A stretch of 64,000 nt of DNA from Aldehydirespirator sp965116865 (GCA_965116865.1 OZ220727.1:3260495-3324494), one strand, 5' to 3'; counted from the first letter of the stretch, positions 16,789-25,515 are shown. Numbers and translations: made by a program. The notes: a model not told the origin generated them from the letters alone.

Positions 16789-18555
16789 GTGCGCAGCAGC
16801 GACGTGCATTCGTGCCGCGACAGGGCGGCGCCTGCACTCGTTTTCTGCGCCCGCCCGCCGTCCGGGGCTCGGCCTCGTCCGTCCGGGCCGGAGTCGCTCG
16901 CCCGCGCGCTCTGCCTCCTGGTCATGGTGGCGGTGCTGTCCGTCGCCGGCTGCAGCGGCGGGCGCGGTTCGGGCGACAATCCGGTGCCGGTGGTCTCGGC
17001 GGCGCTGTCCGCGGCGGATTCCGGCCCGCCGGCAGCGCTGTCCGGTTCGACGGCCGCGGCCCGGGCGGACGCCGGCTCTCCCGTCGCCGTGTCCCCGCCG
17101 GACGGTGTGGATGCGCCGCCGGCGGTCCCGTCGACGGTGCCGGATCCCGTCGGCTGGGAGTATCTGGAGCAGCTCGCCGTGGAGGTCGACGGCGAGACCG
17201 TCAGTTTGGAGGGAGGCAGCGGCGTCGTGTCGCACGCCGGCGACTCAGCGAGCGTCTTCACGCTCCACGACGGCTTCGCCCGTGGCGACCTCGACGGCGA
17301 CGGCGACGAGGACGCTGTCGTCCACCTTGTCGAACAGTCGCCGGGGCCGGGCGTCTTTCACCGGGTCGTGCCCGTGCTTGACGACGACGGCGCCGCCGTG
17401 GCGCAGACCCCCGTCCTCGTCGGCGACCGGATAGTCATGGACGCCATCACCGTGCGGGACGGCCTGATCGAGGTGTCGCTGTTCGACCGAGCCCCGGACG
17501 AGCCTTTCGCTGTCATATCCCGGCACACCGTGCTGGAGATCGACGTGTCGGGCTCGGCGCCGCTGGTGACGGTGATCGGCGCCGATCCCATCGAGGACAC
17601 GCCGTTGCCGGGACCGCAGCGGCCGGCAGTGGACGTCCGCTTCGAGGCGGGGGCGGTCAGCGCCTCGGAGTCCGCGACCATCGCCTTCCGGGAGCGCCAG
17701 ACCTATACGGTGCATGCGTCGGCGGGCCAATCGTTCACCGCCGTTCTGCGAGCACCGCTGGGTGTGTGGCTCGACGTCCGCCTGGACCGCCTGGTCGTCG
17801 CCTCGGCGGCCCAACAGTCCCGGCAGGTGAAGGCGGAACTGCCGGCGACGGGAGCGTGGCAGGTGACCGTCGTCTCCTCGTATGCGGAGGAGTCCGACTA
17901 CGAGCTCACCGTCGAGCTGCTGCCGCCGACCGAGGCCGGGCCACCGTCCACCACCGCCGCGGCATCGGTCGCCGCGCCCCGGCCGGTCACGCCCGACGAC
18001 GACGCCGGAGTGGTCCACCTGACTTTCGACGACGGCCCCAGTCCCGACCACACGCCGCAGATCCTCGACGTTCTGGCCCGTCACGACGCCCGGGCCACGT
18101 TCTTCGTGGTGGGTTCGCTGGCGCAGGCCCACCCCGAGCTGATCGAGCGCATCGTGGCAGAGGGTCACACCGTCGCCCACCACACATGGAAGCACGAGGA
18201 TCTGGCCGGACTGTCGAGGGCGGCCTTCGACGAGACGATCACCCGCACCCAGGCGGTGCTGGGGGATCTGGCCGCGCCGTGCCTGCGCCCGCCGTACGGG
18301 TCGATCGGCGCCGACACCAGGGAGTGGGCGGCGGATCATGGACTGTCGCTGATCACGTGGGACGCCAGCCCCCGCGACTGGAACCGTCCCCCGGCAGAGG
18401 AGATCGCCGACTACATCGTGCAGCGGGCCAGGCCCGGGGTGGTCCTGCTGATGCATGACGGCGGCGGCGACCGCTCCCGCACGGTCCGGGGCTTGGACAT
18501 GGCGTTGGAGCGGCTGGCCGACCGGGGCTTGCGCTACGAGCCGGTCTGCGGCTGA
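16789..18555 (+). CDS. Secreted polysaccharide deacetylase (NodB domain), lipoprotein
   Basis: About 588 residues. A signal sequence (ARALCLLVMVAVLSVAGC) ends in a good lipobox, VAGC. Next comes a Ser/Ala/Pro linker, a domain containing DLDGDGDED (calcium-loop-like) at about residue 165, a beta domain, and a C-terminal NodB deacetylase: HLTFDDGPSPDHTPQIL (catalytic and metal aspartates), HTVAHHTWKHEDL (metal histidines), LRPPYGSIG, LITWDASPRDWN and VVLLMHDGGGD (catalytic histidine). It should remove acetyl groups from cell-wall or exopolysaccharide amino sugars outside the membrane. The start is uncertain: GTGs at 16789 and 16804 fit, and the frame is open upstream through the 75-bp repeats. 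Confidence 0.85.
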   Translation: MRSSDVHSCRDRAAPALVFCARPPSGARPRPSGPESLARALCLLVMVAVLSVAGCSGGRGSGDNPVPVVSAALSAADSGPPAALSGSTAAARADAGSPVAVSPPDGVDAPPAVPSTVPDPVGWEYLEQLAVEVDGETVSLEGGSGVVSHAGDSASVFTLHDGFARGDLDGDGDEDAVVHLVEQSPGPGVFHRVVPVLDDDGAAVAQTPVLVGDRIVMDAITVRDGLIEVSLFDRAPDEPFAVISRHTVLEIDVSGSAPLVTVIGADPIEDTPLPGPQRPAVDVRFEAGAVSASESATIAFRERQTYTVHASAGQSFTAVLRAPLGVWLDVRLDRLVVASAAQQSRQVKAELPATGAWQVTVVSSYAEESDYELTVELLPPTEAGPPSTTAAASVAAPRPVTPDDDAGVVHLTFDDGPSPDHTPQILDVLARHDARATFFVVGSLAQAHPELIERIVAEGHTVAHHTWKHEDLAGLSRAAFDETITRTQAVLGDLAAPCLRPPYGSIGADTREWAADHGLSLITWDASPRDWNRPPAEEIADYIVQRARPGVVLLMHDGGGDRSRTVRGLDMALERLADRGLRYEPVCG

Positions 18556-18599
18556 CTCGCGACGGACGCGGCCGAGGTGCCGAGCGGACCCGACCAGAC

Positions 18600-18945
18600 C
18601 GGGCCACGACAACTGCCAGGAGCTCCATGACGCGGAGCCGTCCGAGATTCTGGCATCGGGGTGATCCGGCGGGGTCGTGACGAATGCCAGGAGCTCTATG
18701 ACGCGGAGCCGTCCGAGATTCTGGTATCGGGGTGATCCGGCGGGGTCGTGACGACTGCCAGGAGCTCTATGACGCGGAGCCGTTCGAGATTCTGGCATCG
18801 GGGTGATCCGACGGGGCATGGTCTTCGTCGGCCGCTTTTCGAGCGGCACGACAGTCCGAGACTCTGGCATCGGGGTGATCCGACGGGGTCGTGACGACTG
18901 CCAGGAGCTCCATGACGCGGAGCCGTCCGAGACTCTGTCCGTTGG
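18600..18945. repeat. 71-bp tandem repeat before the B12 riboswitch, about 4 copies
   Basis: GCCAGGAGCTC(C/T)ATGACGC recurs at 18615, 18686, 18757 and 18900, with GATTCTGGCATCGGGGTGAT between. A variant unit around 18828 is partly replaced by unrelated sequence (GGCATGGTCTTCGTCGGCCG). The last unit runs into the riboswitch. Confidence 0.9.
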
Positions 18946-19075
18946 GCTACGCTGCCGCGCGCCGACAGGCAGCGAAGCCGGTGCGAACCCGGCGCTGTCC
19001 CGCAGCGGTGATGCTCGGCGGCTCCGGCCGCTGAGACGAGTCCGATCGCCTGACTGTCGGCATGACGGACCGACC
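18941..19075 (+). promoter_or_regulatory. Cobalamin (B12) riboswitch
   Basis: The core GAAGCCGGTGCGAACCCGGC, then GCTGTCCCGCAGCGGTGA, is the classic cobalamin riboswitch signature (P3-P6 region), followed by GCCGCTGAGACGAG and CCGATCGCCTGA in the place of the B12 box. It lies 75-100 bases before btuF, whose start has a GGAG-type ribosome site (19140-19143). The expected effect is repression of the uptake operon when adenosylcobalamin is plentiful. Confidence 0.9.
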
Positions 19076-19149
19076 CTCGAGGCAAGGGAAGGCTCGTGCG
19101 GTGGCACTCCCGCTGCTCGGCCCCGAACTCGAGCAGAAGGGAGCACGAA

Positions 19150-20112
19150 ATGACCATCACCCCACTCCGACGGGCGGCTCTGCGGGCGAGACTGGTGCTT
19201 GCATTGCTTGCAGTCCGCCGGACACTCGTCTCCGTTCTCGTTGGGGCGGCTCTGCGGGCGAGACTGGTGCTTGCATTGCTTGCAGGGACCCTGCTGGCGG
19301 CCGCGTGCAGCGGCATCCCGGACGGCGACCGTTCCGCAGACCAGCGGATCGTTTCGATCTCGCCGACCGGGACCGAGATGCTGTTCGCCATCGGCGCGGG
19401 CGACCGGGTGGTGGCCGTCGACCAGTTCTCGTACTACCCGGAGGAGGCCCCGGTCACGGACCTCGACGGCTGGAACCCCAACATCGAGGCCATCGTCTCC
19501 TATGACCCCGACCTGGTGGTGATGCAGACCAGCGGCGACGCCGGCGCCGGCCTGGAGGCTCTCGGCATCGAGGTGTGGTCCCACGACGCCCCGCTCTCCT
19601 TCGACGACGTGTACAGCCAGATCGAACAGCTCGGCGAGGTGACGGGACAGGCCGGCGAGGCGGCGGCGCTGGTTGCCGACATGCGGTCCGGTATCGCCGA
19701 TCTGGTCGAGGCCGCGTCCGACGCGTCCAGCCTGACCTACTACCACGAACTGGACGACACCCTCTACACCGTCACCAGCAGCACCTTCATCGGGCAGGTG
19801 TACGGCCTGTTCGGTCTCGCCAACGTGGCCGATTCCGCCGATGCCGACGGCAGCGCCGCGGGCTATCCGCAGCTGAGCGACGAGTATCTGGTGGACGCCG
19901 ACCCGGACGTGATCTTCCTGGCCGACACCTTGTGCTGCGGCCAGAGCGCCGAGACGGTGGCGGCCCGCCCCGGCTGGGACCAGCTCACCGCAGTGCAGGA
20001 CGGTCGGATAGTCGAGCTCGACGACGACGTCGTGTCGCGCTGGGGTCCCCGCCTAGTGGACTTCGTCGCGGCCGTCTCCGACGCCGTCGTGTTGATCGGT
20101 GCGACGGGTTGA
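19150..20112 (+). CDS. btuF: Cobalamin ABC transporter substrate-binding lipoprotein
   Basis: A 320-residue class-III periplasmic-binding-type protein. Core blocks: RIVSISPTGTEMLFAIGAGD, VVAVDQFSYYPEEAP, NIEAIVSYDPDLVVM, LSFDDVYSQIEQLGEVTG, TLYTVTSSTFIGQVY, DEYLVDADPDVIFLAD and RPGWDQLTAVQDGRIVELDD, as in BtuF and iron-siderophore binders. The riboswitch and the downstream btuC-btuD-cobO genes point to corrinoids. The signal region is doubled by an exact-length 72-bp in-frame duplication (AALRARLVLALLA twice), with the lipobox AAAC after the second. The 3' end is copied in the following 71-bp array. Confidence 0.9.
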   Translation: MTITPLRRAALRARLVLALLAVRRTLVSVLVGAALRARLVLALLAGTLLAAACSGIPDGDRSADQRIVSISPTGTEMLFAIGAGDRVVAVDQFSYYPEEAPVTDLDGWNPNIEAIVSYDPDLVVMQTSGDAGAGLEALGIEVWSHDAPLSFDDVYSQIEQLGEVTGQAGEAAALVADMRSGIADLVEAASDASSLTYYHELDDTLYTVTSSTFIGQVYGLFGLANVADSADADGSAAGYPQLSDEYLVDADPDVIFLADTLCCGQSAETVAARPGWDQLTAVQDGRIVELDDDVVSRWGPRLVDFVAAVSDAVVLIGATG

Positions 20113-20335
20113 TCGGCGATTTGTTGGCGGCAGCTGTAGCGGCCGTCTCCGGCGTTGTCGTGTTGATCGGTGCGACGGGTTGATCGGCGATTTGTTGGCG
20201 GCAGCTGTAGCGGCCGTCTCCGGCGTTGTCGTGTTGATCGGTGCGACGGGTTGATCGGCGATTTGTTGGCGGCAGCTGTAGCGGCCGCGTGCCGGCGTTG
20301 TCGTGTCGATCGGTGCGACTTGTTGACAGCGGCCG
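20091..20335. repeat. 71-bp tandem repeat of the btuF 3' end, about 3.2 copies
   Basis: GTTGATCGGTGCGACGGGTT at 20091, 20162 and 20233, with a degraded GTCGATCGGTGCGACT at 20304. Each unit carries the last btuF codons and its TGA, then TTTGTTGGCGGCAGCTGTAG. Confidence 0.94.
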
Positions 20336-20353
20336 GGTTGCGCTGGGCGTGAT

Positions 20354-21430
20354 GTGAGCGTGGACGGGCCGCGGCACTCCGGCGGGGCAGCCGGCGCCTT
20401 GCAGGCTTCAGGCTTGCGAGCGGGGCCGCTGGCGGCCGGTCTGGCCGCGGCCGCTGTGGCGGTGGTCGCAGGCCTGACGATCGGCCCGGTGGACATAGCT
20501 GCGCATCGTGTGGCGCTGCAACTGCTCGACGGGCTGCCGGGCGTGTCGGTCGACTCCGGCCTCAGCGACGCCCACGCCGCCATCGTCGAGCAGATCAGGC
20601 TGCCCCGGGTGGCGCTCGGTCTGCTGGTCGGGGCCACCCTGTCCGTCAGTGGCGCCACCTACCAGGGCGCGTTCCGCAACCCGCTGGCCGACCCGTACCT
20701 GCTGGGCATCGCTGCCGGCGCCGGGCTGGGGGCCACCATCGGCATAACCAGCAACCTCGGCAACGGCCACGGTGCGTTGGACCTGGTGCCTCTGGCTGCC
20801 TTCGCGGGAGCGCTCGTCTCGGTGGCGGTGTCTTACGCGGCCGGCCATCTCGGGGGTCGTTCCACCGCGTCGCTGATCCTGGCCGGCATCGCGGTGGCCA
20901 GCTTCCTCACCGCTTGCCAGACCTACGTGATGCAGGCCAACAGCGACGCCTTCCGTCAGATCTTCGCATGGATCCTGGGCCGCATCGCTACCTCCGGGTG
21001 GTCCGAGCCCGCGCTGTTGCTGCCCTACTTCGTGGTGACGGCGGCCGTGGTGCTGCGCTACCGCCGGGCGCTCGACGTGCTGGCCGTCGGCGACGAGGAG
21101 GCTGCCGCTCTGGGGTTGGAGCCCCGCCGGGTCCGTGTGATCGTGGTGCTGGCCGCATCGCTCGGCGCAGCCGCGGCGGTGTCGGTGAGCGGGCTCATCG
21201 GCTTCGTCGGCATCATCGTGCCCCACACCGTGAGGCTGGCCTTCGGTTCCAGCAACCGGCTGGTGCTGCCGCTGTCGATCTTGTTCGGGGGAGCGTTCAT
21301 GGTGCTCGCCGACTTGGTCGCCCGAACCGTGCTGTCGCCGGCCGAGTTGCCCATCGGCGTGGTGACCGCATTCCTGGGCGCCCCCTTCTTCGTGCTGGTG
21401 CTTCGGACCAGCCGTCGGGAGGTTTGGTGA
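20354..21430 (+). CDS. btuC: Cobalamin ABC transporter permease
   Basis: A 358-residue FecCD/BtuC-family permease with about ten membrane helices. Family motifs: IRLPRVALGLLVGATLSVSG then YQGAFRNPLADPYLLGIAAG (the RNPLADPxxLGxxxGA signature), ILGRIATSGWSE, VGDEEAAALGLEPRRVR (the cytoplasmic loop that meets the ATPase) and GLIGFVGIIVPHTVRLAFG. It carries the bound corrinoid across the membrane. The start is a GTG at 20354. The last 31 codons are repeated in a 272-bp duplication after the gene; the first copy still ends in its own stop, so the protein is intact. Confidence 0.93.
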   Translation: MSVDGPRHSGGAAGALQASGLRAGPLAAGLAAAAVAVVAGLTIGPVDIAAHRVALQLLDGLPGVSVDSGLSDAHAAIVEQIRLPRVALGLLVGATLSVSGATYQGAFRNPLADPYLLGIAAGAGLGATIGITSNLGNGHGALDLVPLAAFAGALVSVAVSYAAGHLGGRSTASLILAGIAVASFLTACQTYVMQANSDAFRQIFAWILGRIATSGWSEPALLLPYFVVTAAVVLRYRRALDVLAVGDEEAAALGLEPRRVRVIVVLAASLGAAAAVSVSGLIGFVGIIVPHTVRLAFGSSNRLVLPLSILFGGAFMVLADLVARTVLSPAELPIGVVTAFLGAPFFVLVLRTSRREVW

Positions 21431-21905
21431 GGGGCGCAACGAGCGCGGGGTGGGTTCCGTGGGTGCTGGGACGCGGTGCCGCGGCGGGACGGCACCGTTA
21501 CCGGGGCGCAACGAGCGCGGGGTGGGTTCTGTGGGTGCTGGGGGAACTGGCTGGGCCTGATGCGGGGCACGCTGGAGGCGGCGCAACGAGCGCGGGGTGG
21601 GTTCCGTCGCCGGCCGAGTTGCCCATCGGCGTGGTGACCGCATTCCTGGGCGCCCCCTTCTTCGTGCTGGTGCTTCGGACCAGCCGTCGGGAGGTTTGGT
21701 GAGGGGCGCAACGAGCGCGGGGTGGGTTCCGTGGGTGCTGGGACGCGGTGCCGCGGCGGGACGGCACCGTTACCGGGGCGCAACGAGCGCGGGGTGGGTT
21801 CTGTGGGTGCTGGGGGAACTGGCTGGGCCTGATGCGGGGCACGCTGGAGGCGGCGCAACGAGCGCGGGGTGGGTTCTGTGGGTGCTGGCAAGATTGTGAT
21901 GGTGG
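21335..21905. repeat. 272-bp tandem duplication with nested ~72-bp repeats
   Basis: The segment 21335-21606 (the last 31 btuC codons plus spacer) is repeated from 21607. Inside, GCGCAACGAGCGCGGGGTGG recurs at 21434, 21506, 21581, 21706, 21778 and 21853 with TGGGTTC(C/T)GTGGGTGCTGG after it, spaced 72-75 bp within each half. Confidence 0.94.
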
Positions 21906-22037
21906 CCGGGAGGTTTGGTGAGGAGTGCAACTAGATGAACGGTTCCCGGTGAGTGCCTCACCGCGGCGCAGGCCGTGCCGGGTGTCTCGAATCCGGTCGC
22001 GGCGGGTGGGGGGTCTCCTGTGTGGGCGGGGGGCGCG

Positions 22038-22838
22038 GTGAGCGCAGTGCGCGTGCAGGACCTGGACGTGACCCTGGACGGCACGCATGTGCTGCGCGGC
22101 GTCGATCTGGCAGCTTCGGCGGGGGAGTGGGTGAACATCATCGGCGCCAACGGCGCTGGCAAGACCACCCTGCTGCGGGCGGTTCTCGGGCTGGTGCCCT
22201 ACGGCGGCGAGATCGTCATCGACGGGCTGAACGGCAGGCGCCGCCCCGCCCGGGCCCGCAAACTCGCATACGTGCCGCAGACGCCGGTCATCCCACCGGG
22301 GATGCTGGTCGCAGACTACGTGCTGCTGGGGCGCACCCCCCACCGGGGAGTGTTCGCGGCCGAGACCGCCGACGACCGCAGGATCGCAGCCGAGGTGCTG
22401 GCCCGCCTGGACCTGGACGGCTTCGGCGAGCGGACAGTGCAGTCGCTGTCGGGCGGCGAGCGCCAGCGGGCCGTGATGGCCCGGGCCCTGGCCCAGCAGG
22501 CCGATGTGCTGCTGCTCGACGAACCCACCACCGCTCTCGACCTGGGCCATCAGCAAGACGTGCTCGAACTGGTCGACGATCTGCGGCGCGAGCGCGGCCT
22601 GACCGTGATCGCGACCCTTCACGACCTGACACTGGCGGCCCGCTACGGCGACCGCATAGCCATACTCGCGCAGGGGCGGGTCGTTGAGACCGGGCCACCT
22701 GCGGAGGTGCTCACCGTGCCGAGCATCGCCGAGCATTTCGGGGCCGCCGTGCGCATCGTCGACGATCTCGAGGGCCCCGTGATCGTTCCCACCACCAGAG
22801 CGGGCGGTTACGTCGCCCAGAATGGAGACGGGCCATGA
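22038..22838 (+). CDS. btuD: Cobalamin ABC transporter ATP-binding protein
   Basis: A 266-residue ABC ATPase of the FecE/BtuD type. Walker A GANGAGKTT (about residues 38-46), Q-loop YVPQTPVIPPG, signature LSGGERQR, Walker B VLLLDEPTT and switch histidine ATLHDLTLA are all present. It powers import through BtuC. The GTG at 22038 is chosen as the start because the text before VSAVRVQDLDVTL is not family-like. Its stop overlaps an ATG (ATGA at 22835) that was evidently the original start of cobO before a 134-bp duplication. Confidence 0.93.
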   Translation: MSAVRVQDLDVTLDGTHVLRGVDLAASAGEWVNIIGANGAGKTTLLRAVLGLVPYGGEIVIDGLNGRRRPARARKLAYVPQTPVIPPGMLVADYVLLGRTPHRGVFAAETADDRRIAAEVLARLDLDGFGERTVQSLSGGERQRAVMARALAQQADVLLLDEPTTALDLGHQQDVLELVDDLRRERGLTVIATLHDLTLAARYGDRIAILAQGRVVETGPPAEVLTVPSIAEHFGAAVRIVDDLEGPVIVPTTRAGGYVAQNGDGP

Positions 22839-23005
22839 CCAGTCCCGACGCCCCGCCCACCGCCGTTGTCGTGCTGGGGGCGGACCGTGGACCTGCGCGG
22901 CGGCGAGGACGTCGATTGCCCGCCGTCGCCGTGGCCGGGGGCGGACCGCCCCAGAATGGAGACGGGCCATGACCAGCCCCGACGCCCCGCCCACCGCCGA
23001 TCCCC
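22812..23005. repeat. 134-bp duplication of the btuD-cobO junction
   Basis: CAGAATGGAGACGGGCCATG, then ACCAG(T/C)CCCGACGCC and CCGCCCACCGCCG, occurs at 22819 and again 134 bases later. The first copy opens a 45-codon frame (22835-22972) that keeps the first ten CobO residues and then diverges. Confidence 0.85.
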
Positions 23006-23541
23006 GCCCCGGCGGGATGCGCACCGCCAGGAGCCTGGTGGTGGTCAACACCGGTGACGGCAAGGGCAAGTCCTCAGCCGCGTTCGGCATGGTGATGCGG
23101 GCCAGAGCCCGGGGCTGGCCGGTGGCGGTGGTGCAGTTCCTCAAGTCGAACGACTGGGTGACCGGCGAGCAGCTGATGGCCGAGCCGCTCGGGGTGGACT
23201 TCTGGTCGCTGGGGGAGGGCTTCACCTGGGACAGCGACGACCTGACCCGCGACGAGGCCGAGGCCCGCGAGGCTTGGCGCCACGGCAGGGCGGTGGTGGA
23301 GGCGGGCCGTCACCGGCTGGTGCTGTTCGATGAGATCACCTACCCGCTCAACTGGGGCTGGATCGACGCCGGCGAGGTGGAGTCGACGTTCCGCAGCCGT
23401 CCCGAGGGCGTGTCCTTGGTGCTGACCGGCCGGGACGCGCCGGGCTGGATGATCGAGTTGGCCGACACCGCCACCGAGATGGTCAAGACCAAGCACGCCT
23501 ACGACGAAGGGATCCTGGCCAAGAAGGGCATCGACTACTGA
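22969..23541 (+). CDS. cobO: Cob(I)yrinic acid a,c-diamide adenosyltransferase
   Basis: A 190-residue CobA/CobO/BtuR-type adenosyltransferase, which transfers the 5'-deoxyadenosyl group of ATP to cob(I)alamin or cobyrinic diamide. P-loop VVNTGDGKGKSSAAFG, then RGWPVAVVQFLKS, the Walker B-like LVLFDEITYPLNWGW, and the C-terminal TEMVKTKHAYDEGILAKKGI, all diagnostic. The ATG at 22969 has GGAGACGGG upstream. As the last gene of the btuFCD operon under the B12 riboswitch, it probably activates imported corrinoid. Confidence 0.93.
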   Translation: MTSPDAPPTADPRPGGMRTARSLVVVNTGDGKGKSSAAFGMVMRARARGWPVAVVQFLKSNDWVTGEQLMAEPLGVDFWSLGEGFTWDSDDLTRDEAEAREAWRHGRAVVEAGRHRLVLFDEITYPLNWGWIDAGEVESTFRSRPEGVSLVLTGRDAPGWMIELADTATEMVKTKHAYDEGILAKKGIDY

Positions 23542-23546
23542 TGCCG

Positions 23547-23567
23547 CCTTGCGGGCGCCCGGCAAGG
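23547..23567 (+). terminator. Possible hairpin terminator after cobO
   Basis: CCTTGC, GGGC, GCCC and GCAAGG form a nearly perfect palindrome six bases after the cobO stop, with one bulged base and no T tract. It is a plausible end of the btuFCD-cobO operon. Confidence 0.45.
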
Positions 23568-23685
23568 AACTGCTGTTTCCCGACACCCGCGAGTTCAGGA
23601 TCGACGGTGGAAGCAACGGATCGACTGACTCCCCCCTGTGTCCGTTAGCCTTGCGGAAGCAGGCTCGAACATGCAGGAGGCGCCC

Positions 23686-24468
23686 ATGCGGAGCCACGAA
23701 ATCGACTACCAGATCTACGGGGACGACCTCCAGTTCGTGGAGATCGAACTCGACCCTGGCGAGGTCGTCGTCGCCGAGGCCGGGGCCATGATGTACATGG
23801 AGCAGGACATCACCTTCGAGGCCAAGATGGGCGACGGCTCCGATCCCGACCAGGGCACCTGGAGCAAGCTCAAGTCGGCGGCCAAGCGGGGCGTCACAGG
23901 CGAGGGCCTGTTCATGACCCACTTCACCAACAGCGCGCCGCAAGGCAAGCAGCGGGTGGCCATGGCCGCTCCCTACCCCGGCAAGATCCTGCCTGTCAAC
24001 CTGGCCGCCGTGGGCGGGCGCCTGCTGGCCCAGAAGGACGCCTTCCTGTGCGCGGCGTCGGGCACCAAACTCGACGTCGCCTTCAACCGCAAGATCGGCA
24101 CCGGTCTGTTCGGCGGGGAGGGCTTCATCCTTCAGTCGATCTCCGGCGACGGCCTGGCCTTCATGCACGCCGGCGGGACCATCGTCGAGAAGCAGCTCCA
24201 GGGCGAGACCCTCCGGATCGACACCGGCTGCATTGTCGCCTTCCAGCCCCAGATCCAGTATTCGATCGAGCGGGCAGGCAACCTCAAGTCGATGGTCTTC
24301 GGCGGGGAGGGCCTGTTCCTGGCCACTCTCACCGGTGTGGGCCGCGTGTGGCTCCAGTCGCTTCCGTTCAACCGCATCGCCGACCGTGTGATCGCCAACA
24401 TCCGGCCCGGCGGCTCCCAGGGCGAGGGCTCGGTCATCGGCGGTCTCTCCAACATTTTCGAGCGCTGA
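23686..24468 (+). CDS. AIM24/TIGR00266-family protein
   Basis: A 260-residue protein of the AIM24 (DUF124) beta-helical family, whose bacterial role is unknown. Typical blocks: YQIYGDDLQFVEIELDPGEV, VVAEAGAMMYMEQDITFE, GEGLFMTHFTNSAPQGKQRV, GKILPVNLAAVGGRLLAQKD, LFGGEGFILQSISGDGLAFM, IDTGCIVAFQPQIQY, VFGGEGLFLATLTGVGRVWL. The start at 23686 follows a clear CAGGAGG 5 bases upstream. TAGCCT at 23645-23650 could be its -10 box, giving a short leader. It is separated from both neighbours and probably monocistronic. Confidence 0.88.
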   Translation: MRSHEIDYQIYGDDLQFVEIELDPGEVVVAEAGAMMYMEQDITFEAKMGDGSDPDQGTWSKLKSAAKRGVTGEGLFMTHFTNSAPQGKQRVAMAAPYPGKILPVNLAAVGGRLLAQKDAFLCAASGTKLDVAFNRKIGTGLFGGEGFILQSISGDGLAFMHAGGTIVEKQLQGETLRIDTGCIVAFQPQIQYSIERAGNLKSMVFGGEGLFLATLTGVGRVWLQSLPFNRIADRVIANIRPGGSQGEGSVIGGLSNIFER

Positions 24469-24473
24469 CCGCC

Positions 24474-24668
24474 GCGGCGTGCCTGTCAGGATTTCGACGC
24501 CGCCGTCGCCGCTGCCCTGGAAGCACCGACTTCGCGGCTGATCGCAGCGGCGTGCCTGTCAGGATTTCGACGCCGCCGTCGCCGCTGCCCTGGAAGCACC
24601 GACTTCGCGGCTGATCGCAGCGGCGTGCCTGTCAGGATTTCGACGCCGCCGTCGCCGGAGGAGCGCGC
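24474..24668. repeat. 73-bp tandem repeat, about 2.6 copies
   Basis: GCGTGCCTGTCAGGATTTCG at 24477, 24550 and 24623, with ACGCCGCCGTCGCCG and GAAGCACCGACTTCGCGGCT between. It lies between the convergent AIM24 and hydratase genes. Confidence 0.93.
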
Positions 24669-24678
24669 GGTGCGCCTG

Positions 24679-25515
24679 TCAGACGATCGGGAGGCTGAAC
24701 GCGCCCAGCGGGCCGAAGTCGAAACGGAACTCGTCACCGGGCGCGACGGCCATCGGGCGGGTGAACGAGCCGGACAGGATCACTTGGCCCGATCTCAGCG
24801 GCATGCCTTGCTCGTTGTAGCGGCGGGCCAGCCAGACGACGCCGTTGGCGGGATGGTCGAGCACGCCGGCCGCCAGACCGGTCTCCTCCACGGCGCCGTT
24901 GCGGTAGGCGACGGCCCCGACCCAGCGCAAGTCCAGGTCGCGTGAACCGACGGGATGGCCTCCGGTCACGATCCCGGCGTCGGCCGCGTTGTCGGCGATG
25001 GTGTCGACGACGGTTCGGGTGCGGCCGGTGGCCGGGTCGGTGCGGGGGGTGCGCGACGCGATCAGCTCCACCGCGGCGGTGACCCGGCCGGTGGCGTCGA
25101 GCACGTCGTCGATCGCCAGGTCGGCGCCGGACAGGTCGTCGGCCAGCACGAAGGCAAGTTCCACCTCGAGGCGCAGGTCGCAGAAGTCGGCGGCCGCGAC
25201 GGGCTCGTCGGGGGCGAACACCATGGCGTCGGTCAGGAAGCCTGAGTCGGGGGTGTCGATGTTCATTGCCTGCTGCATGGCCCGGCTGGTGAGGCCGATC
25301 TTGTGGCCTATCACCTGCTCGCCGCGGTCGAGACGGAGGTCGAGCCAAGCGGCCTGCACACGGTAGGCCTCGTCGATGGTCATCAGCGGGTAGGCGCCGG
25401 TGGTCTGGCGGACCTGCCTGCGCTCCCGTTCGGCGGCGTCGAGCATTTCGGCCTCGGCCCGGATGTCCCGGTCGGTGAGGCCGTGCGCCTCGGCTGCCGG
25501 GCTCCGGCCGCTCAC
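24679..25515 (-). CDS. hpaH: 2-oxo-hept-3-ene-1,7-dioate hydratase (2-keto-4-pentenoate hydratase family)
   Basis: A 278-residue member of the MhpD/HpcG hydratase family, which adds water to a 2-oxo-enoic acid with a divalent metal. Blocks: PLMTIDEAYRVQAAWLDLRL, VIGHKIGLTSRAMQQAMNID, TPDSGFLTDAMVF, CDLRLEVELAFVLADDLSGA, TAAVELIASR, GGHPVGSRDLDLRWVGAVAY, HPANGVVWLARRYNEQGMPL and GQVILSGSFTRPM. The E.E pair in RLEVELAF binds metal. Neighbouring hpaG, hpaF, hpaE and SSADH genes make the homoprotocatechuate intermediate the likely substrate. The GTG at 25515 is tentative. Confidence 0.85.
   Translation of the reverse strand: MSGRSPAAEAHGLTDRDIRAEAEMLDAAERERRQVRQTTGAYPLMTIDEAYRVQAAWLDLRLDRGEQVIGHKIGLTSRAMQQAMNIDTPDSGFLTDAMVFAPDEPVAAADFCDLRLEVELAFVLADDLSGADLAIDDVLDATGRVTAAVELIASRTPRTDPATGRTRTVVDTIADNAADAGIVTGGHPVGSRDLDLRWVGAVAYRNGAVEETGLAAGVLDHPANGVVWLARRYNEQGMPLRSGQVILSGSFTRPMAVAPGDEFRFDFGPLGAFSLPIV

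Noticed and set aside
17245..19746. 833-codon minus-strand frame over the deacetylase and riboswitch
   Set aside because: Shadow of the deacetylase plus repeat DNA, with no domain and the riboswitch inside it.
22822..22968. Longer cobO start within the 134-bp duplication
   Set aside because: The text before MTSPDAPPT is Arg/Pro-rich and made of the duplicated segment; the start at 22969 has a GGAGA site.
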